From Cololabis saira (taxonomy: Eukaryota > Chordata > Actinopteri > Beloniformes > Belonidae): a stretch of 64,000 nucleotides of DNA. Made by a program: the position numbers and the translations under genes. The stretch lies in NCBI RefSeq assembly GCF_033807715.1, contig NC_084598.1, positions 46,473,257-46,537,256 on the forward strand, read 5' to 3'. Below are positions 11,104-21,823 of this stretch, piece by piece (the first letter of the stretch is position 1; every line of letters begins with the position of its first letter). The notes below the pieces were generated by a model. It was given only the letters and a program-made list of their open reading frames with translations. It did not search any database and had not been told where the DNA came from.

Positions 11104-11605
11104 CCGTAGCAGCCGTGGCTACAAACGTAGCAGCTGTGGCTACTAACGTAGCAGTTGTGGCTACAAACGTAGCAGCTGTGGCTACAGATGTAGCAGCCGT
11201 GGCTACAGACGTAGCAGTTGTGGCTACAAACGTAGCAGCTGTGGCTACAAACGTAGCAGCTGTGGCTACAAACGTAGCAGCCGTGGCTACAGACGTAGCA
11301 GCCGTGGCTACAGACGTAGCAGCCGTGGCTACAAACGTAGCAGCCGTGGCTACAAACGTAGCAGCCGTGGCTACAAACGTAGCAGCCGTGGCTACAAACG
11401 TAGCAGCTGTGGCTACAAACGTAGCAGCTGTGGCTACAAACGTAGCAGCTGTGGCCACAAACGTAGCAGCCGTGGCTACAAACGTAGCAGCCGTGGCTAC
11501 AAACGTAGCAGCCGTGGCTACAAACGTAGCAGCCGTGGCTACAAACGTAGCAGCCGTGGCTACAAACGTAGCGGCTGTGGCTACAAACGTAGCGGCTGTG
11601 GCCAG
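11104..11605 (+). repeat. 21-bp minisatellite, about 24 copies
   Basis: Unit of 21 bp, core ACGTAGCAGCCGTGGCTACA. Variants change CAGCCG to CAGCTG and AAACG to AGACG. Because 21 is a multiple of three and the unit lacks stops, it produces long open frames on both strands (plus strand ATNVAAV, minus strand AATFVAT). These are repeat artefacts with no start context or splice support. Confidence 0.95.
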
Positions 11606-12390
11606 TAGAATCTGTGGAAGTTCTGGACAGGATTCAGGCGTTTCCTGTGTCAGGTTTTATCGGGTCAAACGTGAGAATCAGCGCGTCGGTGGTTCCAGCG
11701 ACGGCCTGAATCTAAACGGCTGAACTGAAACTCCGGTTCGGTTCTCCGGGCCGCGGTTCTGACGAGCCCACGAGCTTGTTTTATATATTTATATTCCCAC
11801 GGTCCTGGTTCTGGTTCTGGTTCCACTAAAATAAGTAGGAAAGGTGAAAATCGCTGCGACCGGAAGCTTCGGGGGAAACGCTAAAACTTCATCCTTTTGT
11901 TGCTCAAAAAAAACAAAAAAACAAGCAAGATACACAAATGTAAACCTGCCAGACATGAAAACATCAGCATCTTAATACGTCTACCTAAATACACCTTATT
12001 GAGATAAGCAATTAGATATTCATCGTTGAGATATTTCGTACACTGCAATAACATTCTTTAAAACATTTTGACTCGTCTGTAATTCCTTTACTTCACATAT
12101 CTCAGGGTTCACCGCCGTGGCGGCGGCGATGCATCTTTTTCAAAGACTGCCTAAAGATCGTGTTCGTAGCACGTTTGTGAGGAGAGATGTGTGGTTCTGA
12201 CGGAGGAGGAGGAGGAAACGTCTACGAGGAGGAGGAGGAAGTGCCTTCTGGTGAGGGAAAGTGCTTGTGAGGAGCAGAACAGGAAACCAGCAGGAAGCTA
12301 ACGCTAACGTTTCTCTCTTCTGCGTTAAAGCCACCCGGTGTAGTAACGCCGGCCCGGAACACAGGGGGGCGTCCAGCGCTGCTGGGGGGG
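11606..12390. other. No gene recognised
   Basis: No supported feature apart from a purine-rich (GGA)n stretch at about 12200-12242. Confidence 0.35.
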
Positions 12391-12470
12391 CCCGTCCGGG
12401 ACGTCCGGGGCCCGTCCGGGACGTCCGGGGCGTCCGGGGCGTCCGGGACGTCCGGGACGTCCGGGGCCCC
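12391..12470 (+). repeat. GTCCGG-rich GC minisatellite
   Basis: Tandem copies of GGGACGTCCGGGGCCCGTCC and shorter GGGGCGTCC units; CpG dense and palindromic. Confidence 0.85.
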
Positions 12471-13377
12471 CCGGTGGCCGGAGGCGGCGCTGCTACCGCG
12501 GCAGAACGAGGCCTGGCAGCAAGTAGGCGAGTCTGTTTTTCTACATTTTTTTTCTTTCTTTTTTTTAGTAAAATAATCCAAACTGAATCTCTAGGAGAAG
12601 TTCAGTTTCAGTATTTATTTTTAAAATCTGTTTAAAGAGCACTTTTGTGAAGGCAGGGTCTCTCTTGTGGCTAAAGTTGACTCTTTTGCCGCTTTCAGAC
12701 TCCACGATTTTTGCTGGATTAACCGGACCGGCCCGAGGGACGTCCCTGGTTACGGTTGCTAGGGCGGACTCTCGCCGTCGTTTAGCGGCGGCGGCGAGAG
12801 TGAAAACCGCGTCCCAGGATGTTTGGAACGAATCTCAAGCACTCAAATATTCAAACATTCAAATTCAATACGCCGAGGAGGGAAATGTAGAAAATGTAAA
12901 AATAAACCTGTTTGGTAATGAGGTAAAAATCGGAGGTGAGGGTTTACAGAAGCTTCATTCTACCGTCGTCATGGTAACGGAAGACGACATCCAGGGTCAA
13001 CACTGATCACGGATGAGATTAAATTCATTTACTTTTAAATCTATAAGATTATTTATAGTTTTTTCTCTCAGATCTAAGTCGCTTTGGATGAAAGCGCTAA
13101 ATGAGCGTAGCAGTTAATAGTTTCATCTGAAAAGACGTAACAGAAATACTACCAACTACTGAACGCCAGGTTTAAAGTTATGACTTTAAATCTAAATCTG
13201 TAAATCTGGTGCTGGATCTGAGGTTGACGGGTTGGACCGACTAACCGGGCCGACCGCTTGAGACTCGTTAGGAGATGTTTCACCTCCTATCCGGAACTTC
13301 GCTAGTTGTTGGCCCCGCCCACCGGTGCTAGTCGAAATGTCGAGAAAAAAGTCAATTTTCGTGAATAAAGTTGAAAT
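12471..13377. other. No gene recognised
   Basis: A 119-residue plus-strand frame at 12647-13006 has no recognisable motif, and I do not call it a gene. No repeat structure was noted. Confidence 0.3.
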
Positions 13378-14532
13378 GGCCACGGTTACATGATGTTTTT
13401 TAAATTCAGAATTAATTATTCCGAATTAAATAATTCCAAATTAAACTATTTTCCTTGGAGTTTCCATGGAAATAGTAATTCTGAATTGAGGTTTCCATGG
13501 AAACACGTTTGATGGTCTTTCTCCAATTCCTCTCCAGGTCTGGGGGTTGGGAAGGTTCTGATTGGATAGGGGGGGGACCGGAAGTTAAAGTACCGGGAGA
13601 AACACTAAAATACTCGATTAGCAACAACATGGAGGAGCACATTATTAGCATCCTTTTTGGATTTGTTTTGATTTTTAGTGATGCACCGATTGTTCGGTAA
13701 CCGAAATTGTTCGGCCGAAAATGGCAAAAAAACACTTTGGGTGTTCGGTGGAATAAGTGGGAAAAAAACCGAACAATTAATAACGGCGTTGTAAAATAAA
13801 TAGACTGGCCGCTCCGTAACGGTTGCACCACAAACATAAATCGTTGGCCAACCAAAAAGTAAACACATAAGAATTTTACCAACATTCACCAGGAGGTGGA
13901 ACCAAAACAACATAATGCTGGAAATTAAAAAAATTTAATTTTTTTATGTTGAATAAATATTTTCTACCTTGTAATTTTGTAAAAGATTTTTTTCTTTTAA
14001 AAGCCTAAATCAAATTTATTTTATGCAATGGTGAAAAAATTGGCAAAATAAATGAAAAACTGCTGAAGAACCATGTTCCGTATTGTTCGGTATTCGGCCA
14101 AGTGTTTATTATTATTTTCGGTTTCGGTTTCGGCCACAAATTTTCATTTCGGTGCATCACTAATGATTTTCATTTAATTTCCAGGTCCTCCAAACTATTT
14201 ATTAAATAAATGGCTGCTCTTGACCAGCGTTTACTGCTGCTGCATCTGGAAACTTTGTTAGGAAAACCAGCCCAGTGGAATATAAGATCATGGAGACAGA
14301 CGGGGAGGGAACGAGCAGAAAGAAAGACCGGGATTCATTTAAAGAGGAATGAGTGTAAACATGATCTGGAATTATTCTATTGGGATTTAAAATCAGAATA
14401 AACCAGTCTAATTCGGAATGGCCATTTTCATTGTGAATTAGGTGTTTACATGGTCATTTTTACTCATTTTAAATCGGATTTCATTTTAATTCTGAATTTA
14501 AGAGGAATTAAACATCCCATGTAAACGCAGCC
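13378..14532. mobile_element. PIF/Harbinger-like MITE with nested hAT
   Basis: The left terminus GGCCACGGTTACATGATG and the right terminus (complement GGCTGCGTTTACATGGGATG) are inverted repeats. The 3-bp flanks AAT (13375-13377 and 14533-14535) match. The interior is rich in GAATTA/TAATTC. A hAT-like element is nested at 13676-14162. The terminal style GGCC..CGTTTACA.G is shared with the elements at 1398-3368 and 41219-41969. A diverged partial copy is at about 51190-51490. Confidence 0.72.
13676..14162. mobile_element. hAT-like MITE (TAGTGATGCACCGA)
   Basis: Termini TAGTGATGCACCGATTGTTC and its complement (ending CGGTGCATCACTA). Flanking octamers TTGATTTT (13668-13675) and ATGATTTT (14163-14170) match at 7 of 8. 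AT-rich interior, no transposase. It inserted into the Harbinger-like MITE. Confidence 0.8.
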
Positions 14533-15127
14533 AATGTTAGCTTTTACTTTTCCTTCCTTCGGACCGTTTCTCCAAACCTGCGATTAGCTCCAGGTTACGA
14601 TGTTAGCGGCGCGACCGGCGGCTAATCGTGCAGTCTGAGAGCGGCGGCGGCTTGAGGGTGTTTGTGGTTCAGAACTCAAAATGACACATTTGGAAAGTAA
14701 AATAAAAGAAAAATATCCACTTCAAACTATATGTTTTCCTGGGTCACAACAAGACAAATAATCTCCACTAAATTATCTTTGATATTCTTTATATTATTAC
14801 TTTAGAAAGTATGCAGTACCGCGCCGTGTGGCCTACCGATCTGCCGTCTAAACTACTAAATAGGCGATGGAAGGGAGAGAAAAGGGGGAATAAAGGGAAA
14901 TATTTCAAAAATAAAGGGTTAATACGAGATTATATCTATAGAAAAAGAGAAAAAGCCCAAATAAAAGCTGCTTCAACTTCTTTTTTCTCACCTTTTCCTT
15001 TTAGCTCAAAGGTTTTCCTACCGTCCTTGTGAGGCTCAATCAAAAGCTTTTGTGCGACTTTCATTTAAGGCTTTTAAGTGTTCGTTTGTGTTTCTTTTTC
15101 TCTAATTCTTCAACTTGTCCAGTTTCC
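14533..15127. other. No gene recognised
   Basis: No coding or repeat feature supported. It lies immediately downstream of the plagl2 stop codon side and probably belongs to its 3' untranslated region, judged by position only. Confidence 0.3.
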
Positions 15128-15720
15128 CGGTCCGGAGCCCCGGCTAACAGCTAGCTAGGGGAGGCCCGGCTAACGGCTAGCAGGGGGAGGCCCGGCTAAC
15201 AGCTAACGGCTAGCAGGGGGAGCCCTGGCTAACAGCTAACGGCTAGCTGGGGGAGGCCCGGCTAACAGCTAACGGCTAACGGCTAGCTGGGGGAGGCCCG
15301 GGGGCCCGGCTAACAGCTAACGGCTAGCGGGGGGAGCCCCGGCTAACAGCTAACGGCTAGCGGGAGGAGGCCCGGGGCCCGGCCAAAGGGCTGTGTTGGG
15401 GCCCGGGTGCCCGGCCCGAGCTAACAGCTAGCGGGAGGAGCCCCGGCCCGAGCTAACAGCTAGCAGCTAGTGGGAGGAGCCCCGGCCCGAGCTAACAGCT
15501 AGCGGTCTGAGCCCCCGGGGACCGGCATGGGGGCCGTGTTGGGGGCCGGGGCCCCGGGCCGAGCTAGCAGCTAGCGGGAGGAGGCCCGGGGGCCTGGCCT
15601 AGCGTCCGTGTTGGGGCCCGGGGGCCCAGCGCGAGCTAACAGCTAGCGGCCCGAGCCCCCAGGGCCGGCACGGGGCCGTGTTGGGGCCCTGGGCCCCGGG
15701 GCCCGGTCCGGAGGCCGTGT
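15128..15720 (+). repeat. GC-rich GCTAACAGCTAGC minisatellite
   Basis: Irregular tandem units of about 30-45 bp combining AGCTAACAGCTAGCGG with GGGAGGAGCCCCGGCCC or GGGGCCCGG. It ends only about a dozen bases from the plagl2 stop codon, so it probably sits in the 3' UTR and would make that mRNA segment highly structured. Confidence 0.9.
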
Positions 15721-15732
15721 GGCGTCTCTCTG

Positions 15733-16254
15733 TCACTGGAAGGCCTGGTGGAAGCGAGGCAGCGTGGTGGTGCTGAGGCCGGAGCTGAACACCGGGGGGA
15801 GGGGGTGCAGGGGCCCGAGGCCCCCGAGGCCCCCGCCGGAGCCCTGCGGCTCCTGAGGTTGCGGTTGCAAAGAGGTAAGAGGCGCCGCGGCGGCGGCGTT
15901 GGCGGCGTGGTGGGGCTCGGCGGCGTGCAGAGACGAGGAGGAGGAGGAGGAGGAGGAGGAGGAGCTGTAGCCCATCACCACCCCTCCCGCGCTCAGGGGG
16001 GCGCTGTAGGCCGGCAGGTTCAGCGGCAGGAAGCCCAGCAGGTGGGAGAAGTCCAGATTAGCAGCACACAGGGACTCGGCCAGCACCGCCGGGCTCTTGG
16101 ACAGCAGCGGGTCCCCGCACAGCTCCTCCTCCGGGGGGGCCCCGGGGGGCCCCTCCTTGGGGGGCGAGGAGCCAGCAGCGTGGGGGGGCTCCGCGGGGCC
16201 CGGCAGGCCCGGCAGCCCGCTCTGCAGGTCCAGCAGGAAGCTCTCCATCTCCAC
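15733..16254 (-). CDS. plagl2: plagl2 exon 4: C-terminal activation region
   Basis: The terminal coding exon, 174 codons including TGA at 15735-15733. The acceptor is CGCCTCCAG then GTGGAGATGGAG, in phase 0 with exon 3. It begins VEMESFLLDL, followed by a proline/glycine/glutamate-rich stretch, then SLCAANLDFSHLLGFLPLNL, a run of about twelve serines (15953-15970 region), alanine-rich sequence and the family C-terminus LSTTTLPRFHQAFQ. Known PLAG proteins carry their transactivation domain here. The GAGGAG repeat encoding serine is a likely length polymorphism. The plus-strand open frames over this exon are shadows. Confidence 0.95.
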   Translation of the reverse strand: MEMESFLLDLQSGLPGLPGPAEPPHAAGSSPPKEGPPGAPPEEELCGDPLLSKSPAVLAESLCAANLDFSHLLGFLPLNLPAYSAPLSAGGVVMGYSSSSSSSSSSSSLHAAEPHHAANAAAAAPLTSLQPQPQEPQGSGGGLGGLGPLHPLPPVFSSGLSTTTLPRFHQAFQ

Positions 16255-16439
16255 CTGGAGGCGAGAGAGGAAACGTCAGCTCAGGGGAACGTTGGAGACA
16301 ACAGCAACGTTTACGACAACAGCAACGTTTACGACAGGAAAAAGTTGTAATGTCGAGATTGATGTTGAAGTACAATTTTGAAAAACTAGTCGAAATGTCA
16401 AGAAAACAGTCCAATTGTTTTCCAGAAAAATGTTTTCCT

Positions 16440-17100
16440 AAGATGTACACTTTTCAAGCGAGGACTGGAAATCACTTTTTCGTCAAATCTAGAGTGCGGA
16501 ATGTCAGTTGGTAGAGTGGGAGAAACAGTTAAAAATTATCTGAATTTTTATTTTAAACTCGAGCTCTCGGCCAAACTGTGAAAAGGAGACCAATAATTTT
16601 TGGTCAGAATGTAGACATAGGTGCTGGGATTCATAAAATGTGACTTTCACAGGCGGGGTATGCACAAAATTTAAACGGGGGGGCTAACAGCCACGCCAAT
16701 TCCTGCCTCGGTCCCCATTGACTGTAATGTAATCAAAAGTTTTCTTCAAAAAAATCTCACTTTGTTTTCGCACTGCCGTTACTCAGACATTTCGAGGAAT
16801 ATCTGAATAAAATTAAGATTGTCAGAATCTGCCGGGTTCTGTGTCTCTCACGATGTCTTTGTTTTTCTGCTAGGAGCTACGGTTTTCTCACAAATCAGAG
16901 TTATTTGAGAACTTGTCACAAGGCAGAAATCTTGGTTTTTCTCACAGCCAAACCGGAATGTTCCTAGAGTGGAGGTTCCTGTTGCCGGGGCAACCAGAGC
17001 TCAGCTGTTGACTGATTAGACTGAGCCAGACTGGTCACATGACTCAGTCAGTACAGACTTCATATAGTATAACCTGGAAAATGGAGAAATCTGAACCCTG
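16440..17100. repeat. Dispersed repeat, copy 1 of a pair
   Basis: Shares long stretches with 59408-60030 in the same orientation, for example GCGAGGACTGGAAATCAC, GAGTGGGAGAAACAGT and GGCGGGGTATGCACAAAATT. About 650 bp. Terminal structure was not resolved, so the class is unknown (possibly a DNA transposon). Confidence 0.75.
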
Positions 17101-17145
17101 ACCTTTTGACCTTACATGATCCCCAGTCCTGCTGGGAACAGGGTC

Positions 17146-17220
17146 ATGGTATATATATATATATGTATATTATTATTATTATTATATATATAAATATATA
17201 CATTTGTATATTATATATAC
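17146..17220. repeat. TA/TTA microsatellite
   Basis: Alternating (TA)n and (TTA)n stretches within plagl2 intron 3. Confidence 0.9.
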
Positions 17221-17459
17221 AAGACCCGCCCCTTCTTCTGATTGGTTGATATGTTATAGTCCAATATCTTTTGAATGGTTTGACATAGAGAGTCGTGGGT
17301 GGTGTCATTGGACTCAGTATTGAGTCCTTGACCTTCATTGGTGCAAATTAGCCCCGCCCCTTCTTCTGATTGGCCGATATGTGATATTGCGATAACTTTG
17401 GAATGTAAATGCTGTGCACGATGTTTTTTGGTGTTGTTTGTGTTATCATGATTGGATAA

Positions 17460-17700
17460 ACTTCATCCATTCATTCATCCATTAATTTGTTCATTCATCA
17501 TTCATTCATTCATCATCCATCCATCCATCTATCCATCCATTCATCATTCATTCATCCATCCATCCATCCATCTATCCATCCATTCATCATTCATTCATTC
17601 ATCCATCCATTCATTCATCCATCCATTCGTTCATTCATCATTCATTCATCCATCCATTCATTCACTCATCCATCCATTCATTCAGATAAAGAGTAGATAA
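17460..17700 (+). repeat. (CATTCATC)n microsatellite
   Basis: Mixed CATT and CATC tetranucleotides. This is the same simple sequence that forms the spacers of the adjacent splice-junction array. It gives spurious PSIHSFIH-type open frames. Confidence 0.95.
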
Positions 17701-17705
17701 CGGGC

Positions 17706-19562
17706 TAGCACCTTGAGGGGCTTGTCCAGCAGGTATGATGTATTCATTCATTCATTCATCCATTCATTCATTCATTCATCCATCCATTCATTCATCCATC
17801 CATCCATCCGTTCATCCATTCATTCAGATAAAGAGTAGCTAACGGGCTAGCACCTTGAGGGGCTTGTCCAGCAGGTATGAGGTATTAATTCATTCATTCA
17901 TTCATCACCTTGAGGGGCTTGTCCAGCAGGTATGAGGTATTAATTCATTCATTCATTCATCACCTTGAGGGGCTTGTCCAGCAGGTATGAGGTATTAATT
18001 CATTCATTCATTCATCACCTTGAGGGGCTTGTCCAGCAGGTATGAGGTATTAATTCATTCATTCATTCATCACCTTGAGGGGCTTGTCCAGCAGGTATGA
18101 GGTATTCATTCATTCATCACCTTGAGGGGCTTGTCCAGCAGGTATGAGGTATTCATTCATTCATTCATCACCTTGAGGGGCTTGTCCAGCAGGTATGAGG
18201 TATTCATTCATTCATTCATTCATCACCTTGAGGGGCTTGTCCAGCAGGTATGAGGTATTAATTCATTCATTCATTCATCACCTTGAGGGGCTTGTCCAGC
18301 AGGTATGAGGTATTCATTCATTCATCACCTTGAGGGGCTTGTCCAGCAGGTATGAGGTATTCATTCATTCATTCATCACCTTGAGGGGCTTGTCCAGCAG
18401 GTATGAGGTATTCATTCATTCATTCATCACCTTGAGGGGCTTGTCCAGCAGGTATGAGGTATTCATTCATTCATTCATCACCTTGAGGGGCTTGTCCAGC
18501 AGGTATGAGGTATTCATTCATTCATTCATTCATCACCTTGAGGGGCTTGTCCAGCAGGTATGAGGTATTCATTCATTCATTCATTCATCACCTTGAGGGG
18601 CTTGTCCAGCAGGTATGAGGTATTCATTCATTCATCACCTTGAGGGGCTTGTCCAGCAGGTATGAGGTATTCATTCATTCATTCATCACCTTGAGGGGCT
18701 TGTCCAGCAGGTATGAGGTATTCATTCATTCATTCATCACCTTGAGGGGCTTGTCCAGCAGGTATGAGGTATTCATTCATTCATTCATTCATCACCTTGA
18801 GGGGCTTGTCCAGCAGGTATGAAGTATTCATTCATTCATTCATTCATTCATCACCTTGAGGGGCTTGTCCAGCAGGTATGAGGTATTCATGCATTCATTC
18901 ATTCATCACCTTGAGGGGCTTGTCCAGCAGGTATGAGGTATTCATTCATTCATTCATCACCTTGAGGGGCTTGTCCAGCAGGTATGAGGTATTCATTCAT
19001 TCATTCATTCATTCATTCATTCATCACCTTGAGGGGCTTGTCCAGCAGGTATGAGGTATTCATTCATTCATCACCTTGAGAGGCTTGTCCAGCAGGTATG
19101 AGGTATTCATTCATTCATTCATTCATTCATTCATTCATCACCTTGAGGGGCTTGTCCAGCAGGTATGAGGTATTCATTCATTCATTCATTCATTCATTCA
19201 TCACCTTGAGGGGCTTGTCCAGCAGGTATGATGTATTCATTCATTCATTCATCACCTTGAGGGGCTTGTCAAGCAGGTATGAGGTATTCATTCATTCATT
19301 CATCACCTTGAGGGGCTTGTCCAGCAGGTATGAGGTATTCATTCATTCATTCATCACCTTGAGGGGCTTGTCCAGCAGGTATGAGGTATTCATTCATTCA
19401 TTCATTCATTCATTCATTCATTCATTCATTCATTCATTCATTCATTCATTCATTCATCACCTTGAGGGGCTTGTCCAGCAGGTATGAGGTATTCATTCAT
19501 TCATTCATCACCTTGAGGGGCTTGTCCAGCAGGTATGAGGTATTCATTCATTCATTCATCAC
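17706..19562 (-). repeat. Tandem array of duplicated plagl2 exon-3 ends with 5' splice sites
   Basis: About 32 copies, spaced roughly 48-104 bp in the main array and wider at its distal end. Each carries the last ~31 bases of plagl2 exon 3 (minus-strand TACCTCATACCTGCTGGACA then AGCCCCTCAAG) followed by the intron start GTGATGAATGAATG and a variable (ATGA)n spacer. The genuine exon end is the last, highest-coordinate member. The two most distal copies (about 17708 and 17855) have GTGCTAGCCC after AAG instead of GTGATG. Occasional copies differ by one base (17735 GATGTATT, 19079 GAGAGGC, 19271 CAAGCAG). Reading past the true donor meets an in-frame TGA after four codons. Confidence 0.95.
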
Positions 19563-20156
19563 CTTGAGGGGCTTGTCCAGCAGGTATGAGGTAGATCCCA
19601 GGTGGTACTTGGGTGCAGGCTGGTGCTGCTGGTGCTGGGGGGGGCCGGGGGGGCCCGGGGCCCCCGGGGGCCCCTGCTGGTGGTGGGGGGTGAGCGGGGG
19701 GGAATGGTGGTGGTGGTGGTGGTGGTGGTGATGGTGGTGGTGGTGGGAGTGCGGGTGCAGGGAGGCCATGGGCGGAGCCTCCATGTACAGGGGCCCGGGG
19801 CCCATCAGGGGCCCCCCCACCCCGGGGGGGCCGGCCATGGCCTGGTGCAGGTGGTGGTGGGGGTTGTACATGCTCATGGGGAAGGGCCCCCCGCCGGGGA
19901 AGGACTTGCCCATCATGGGGTCTTTTCCGGCGGCCATGACGCCGCACATCAGCGGGCTGAGCTCCTCCTTGACGGCGGCGCCGCAGGGCGGCGGCGACGC
20001 CCCCGACGCCAGCGGGCCCCCGGACGCCAGCAGCCCCAGCAGGTCCGGCGGCTCCGTCTTGATCTTCAGCAGCTCCTGCGAGTGGCTCTTCTTCACGTGC
20101 CGCGTCAGGTGGTCCTTCCGGCCGAAGCGCTGGGCGCAGTACTGGCACAGGAAGTC
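19563..20156 (-). CDS. plagl2: plagl2 exon 3: finger 7 and linker region
   Basis: 198 codons in phase 0 at both ends. The acceptor TTCCCTTGCAG precedes GACTTCCTG; the donor is AAG|GTGATG. It encodes DFLCQYCAQRFGRKDHLTRH (zinc finger 7), then QELLKIKTEPPD and AVKEELSP, which both contain the psi-K-x-E sumoylation motif that is known to repress PLAG proteins. It continues through glycine/proline-rich sequence, a run of about 15 histidines (codons near 19705-19755) and KYHLGSTSYLLDKPLK. The histidine run is encoded by a GGT/GTG-type repeat and is absent from the human protein as I recall it. Its final 31 bases are the seed of the array in intron 3. Confidence 0.95.
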
Positions 20157-20929
20157 CTGCAAGGGAAGGAAACCACTTTACTGGAGCAGACTGAACATGT
20201 TAATGGACACGTGTAAATACGCTGGTCCACGGCGGCAAATAGAAGCCGTGGTATGTGCTCATTATACCACAGTATAATACCGTATTGGCCCGAATATAAG
20301 ACGACCCTGATTATTAGGGGTGGGACGATACGGGTAAGTCCCGATTCCATACTTTGGAGATATGTGGCCCAGGATATCGATAATATCACGATATTTTCGA
20401 TATTCGATATATCGATATATCGGTAAGAGCGATATATCACGATATATGGGACTGAAAAAGAAAAAATACCTATAAAAAGGAAAACGTCTGTAGTTATGCA
20501 TTTATTCAATGCCAAAACTTCATACAAGAAAGTGCATTTGTATATTTCCTCATTGTCTCCTAGGCTTGTAAATGTAAACACTGTACAGCTGGACAAATTA
20601 AAGTGCATGAACATTAATAACATGTTTTATATAAACCAGGACAGTCACTGCTTTGTTTCTAATACTGAAAAGTCAGTAAGCATCTTAATTTTGCACAGTA
20701 CCTCACTGCCTCCTAGGGCTGGGTATCTATTAAAATGTCAAGAATTGATCCGAATCTTAAAGGAGCTGTATGTAAGAGCAATAATAAAACGAATCATAAA
20801 ATGACCCCGATATGTCAACAGACATTTAAAAATCATGTTCATTTCAAATACTTATGTCACTGACAACAGCACTCAAGCCAGGATATTCCAGTTTAAAAAC
20901 AGTTGCAGCCCTCAACTGATGTTTATGTT

Positions 20930-21179
20930 GAAGCTCCACCCTCCACCTATCTCCCAATCACCAAGTCAGTATTGTTTCTGAAGCTCCACCCTCCACCTAT
21001 CTCCCAATCACCAAGTCAGTATTGTTTCTGAAGCTCCACCCTCCACCTATCTCCCAATCACCAAGTCAGTATTGTTTCTGAAGCTCCACCCTCCACCTAT
21101 CTCCCAATCACCAAGTCAGTATTGTTTCTGAAGCTCCACCCTCCACCTATCTCCCAATCACCAAGTCAGTATTGTTTCG
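20930..21179 (+). repeat. 50-bp minisatellite, 5 copies
   Basis: Five nearly perfect copies of a 50-bp unit including AAGCTCCACCCTCCACCTAT and CACCAAGTCAGTATTGTTTC. Confidence 0.95.
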
Positions 21180-21680
21180 GCATCCGGGTTGCCAGCTCGG
21201 CTCTAATTATGGCAGCCATGGCAGCCTACGTTCCTGCTGCATTCTGCAGCCTACCTGGCAACCTCTGGTCGGGGGGAGGAGGGGGAGGGTACACGCCGCT
21301 CAACAATATTTTGAAAGTGACTGCAGTACCAGTTTTGGACATTTCTTACAGACGGCTCCTTTAAGATTCAGAATCGATTATCACCATTTGATTCGATTTG
21401 ATCCGATATTGATGTGGATTAGTGTTATTAAAAGTTTTTAGCCTGCACTTTTAGCCTGTCTAATTTATTCTGTCACCACACACACATATTGCCATGAAGC
21501 ATCAGGCATTTTTCACTTATGTCATGACAAACTGTATCCGATAACAGAAGAAACCAAACAAGCTATAATAAATATAAATAATATGAACTTCATTGAACTA
21601 ATATAACATTTTGAAATTTAAGCTGAAATATCCAAAGCACTGAACACGGGTGGGCGTGTGTCTGAGTGTGTCCGTGTGTA

Positions 21681-21823
21681 AAGGCTGATTTATGGTTCCG
21701 CGTTACACCAACGCAGATTTACGCCGTAGGGTACGCAGGGACACGCACCGTACTGTACGCGTCGCCGCGTACCCTACGGCATAGGCTCTGCGTTGGTGTA
21801 ACGCGGAACCATAAATCAAGCTT
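21681..21823. mobile_element. GC-rich palindromic MITE
   Basis: AAGGCTGATTTATGGTTCCG at the left and its complement at the right (GGAACCATAAATCAAGCTT); the middle is a GTACGC/GCGTAC-rich palindrome. Same family as 723-835 and 41594-41801. Confidence 0.75.

Larger units (their letters stand above)
16255..19562 (-). other. plagl2: plagl2 intron 3
   Basis: 3308 bp; donor AAG|GTGATGAATG at the exon 3 side and acceptor CGCCTCCAG at the exon 4 side. Contents from the acceptor side: a dispersed repeat (16440-17100), a TA-rich patch (17146-17220), an ATTC/ATCC microsatellite (17460-17700) and an array of duplicated exon 3 ends (17706-19562). Confidence 0.9.

Noticed and set aside
11084..11723. 202- and 124-codon frames on opposite strands
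   Set aside because: Generated by a 21-bp minisatellite whose period is a multiple of three.
12647..13006. 119-codon plus-strand frame as a gene
   Set aside because: No recognisable domain, no splice or homology support; length expected by chance in GC-moderate DNA.
15748..16350. Plus-strand frames opposite plagl2 exon 4 (also opposite exons 2 and 3)
   Set aside because: Antisense shadows of GC-rich coding exons; the minus strand has the conserved PLAGL2 protein and splice sites.
18330..19731. Plus-strand IHSFIT/LRGLSSRYEV open frames
   Set aside because: Shadow of the minus-strand plagl2 splice-junction array and ATTC spacers.
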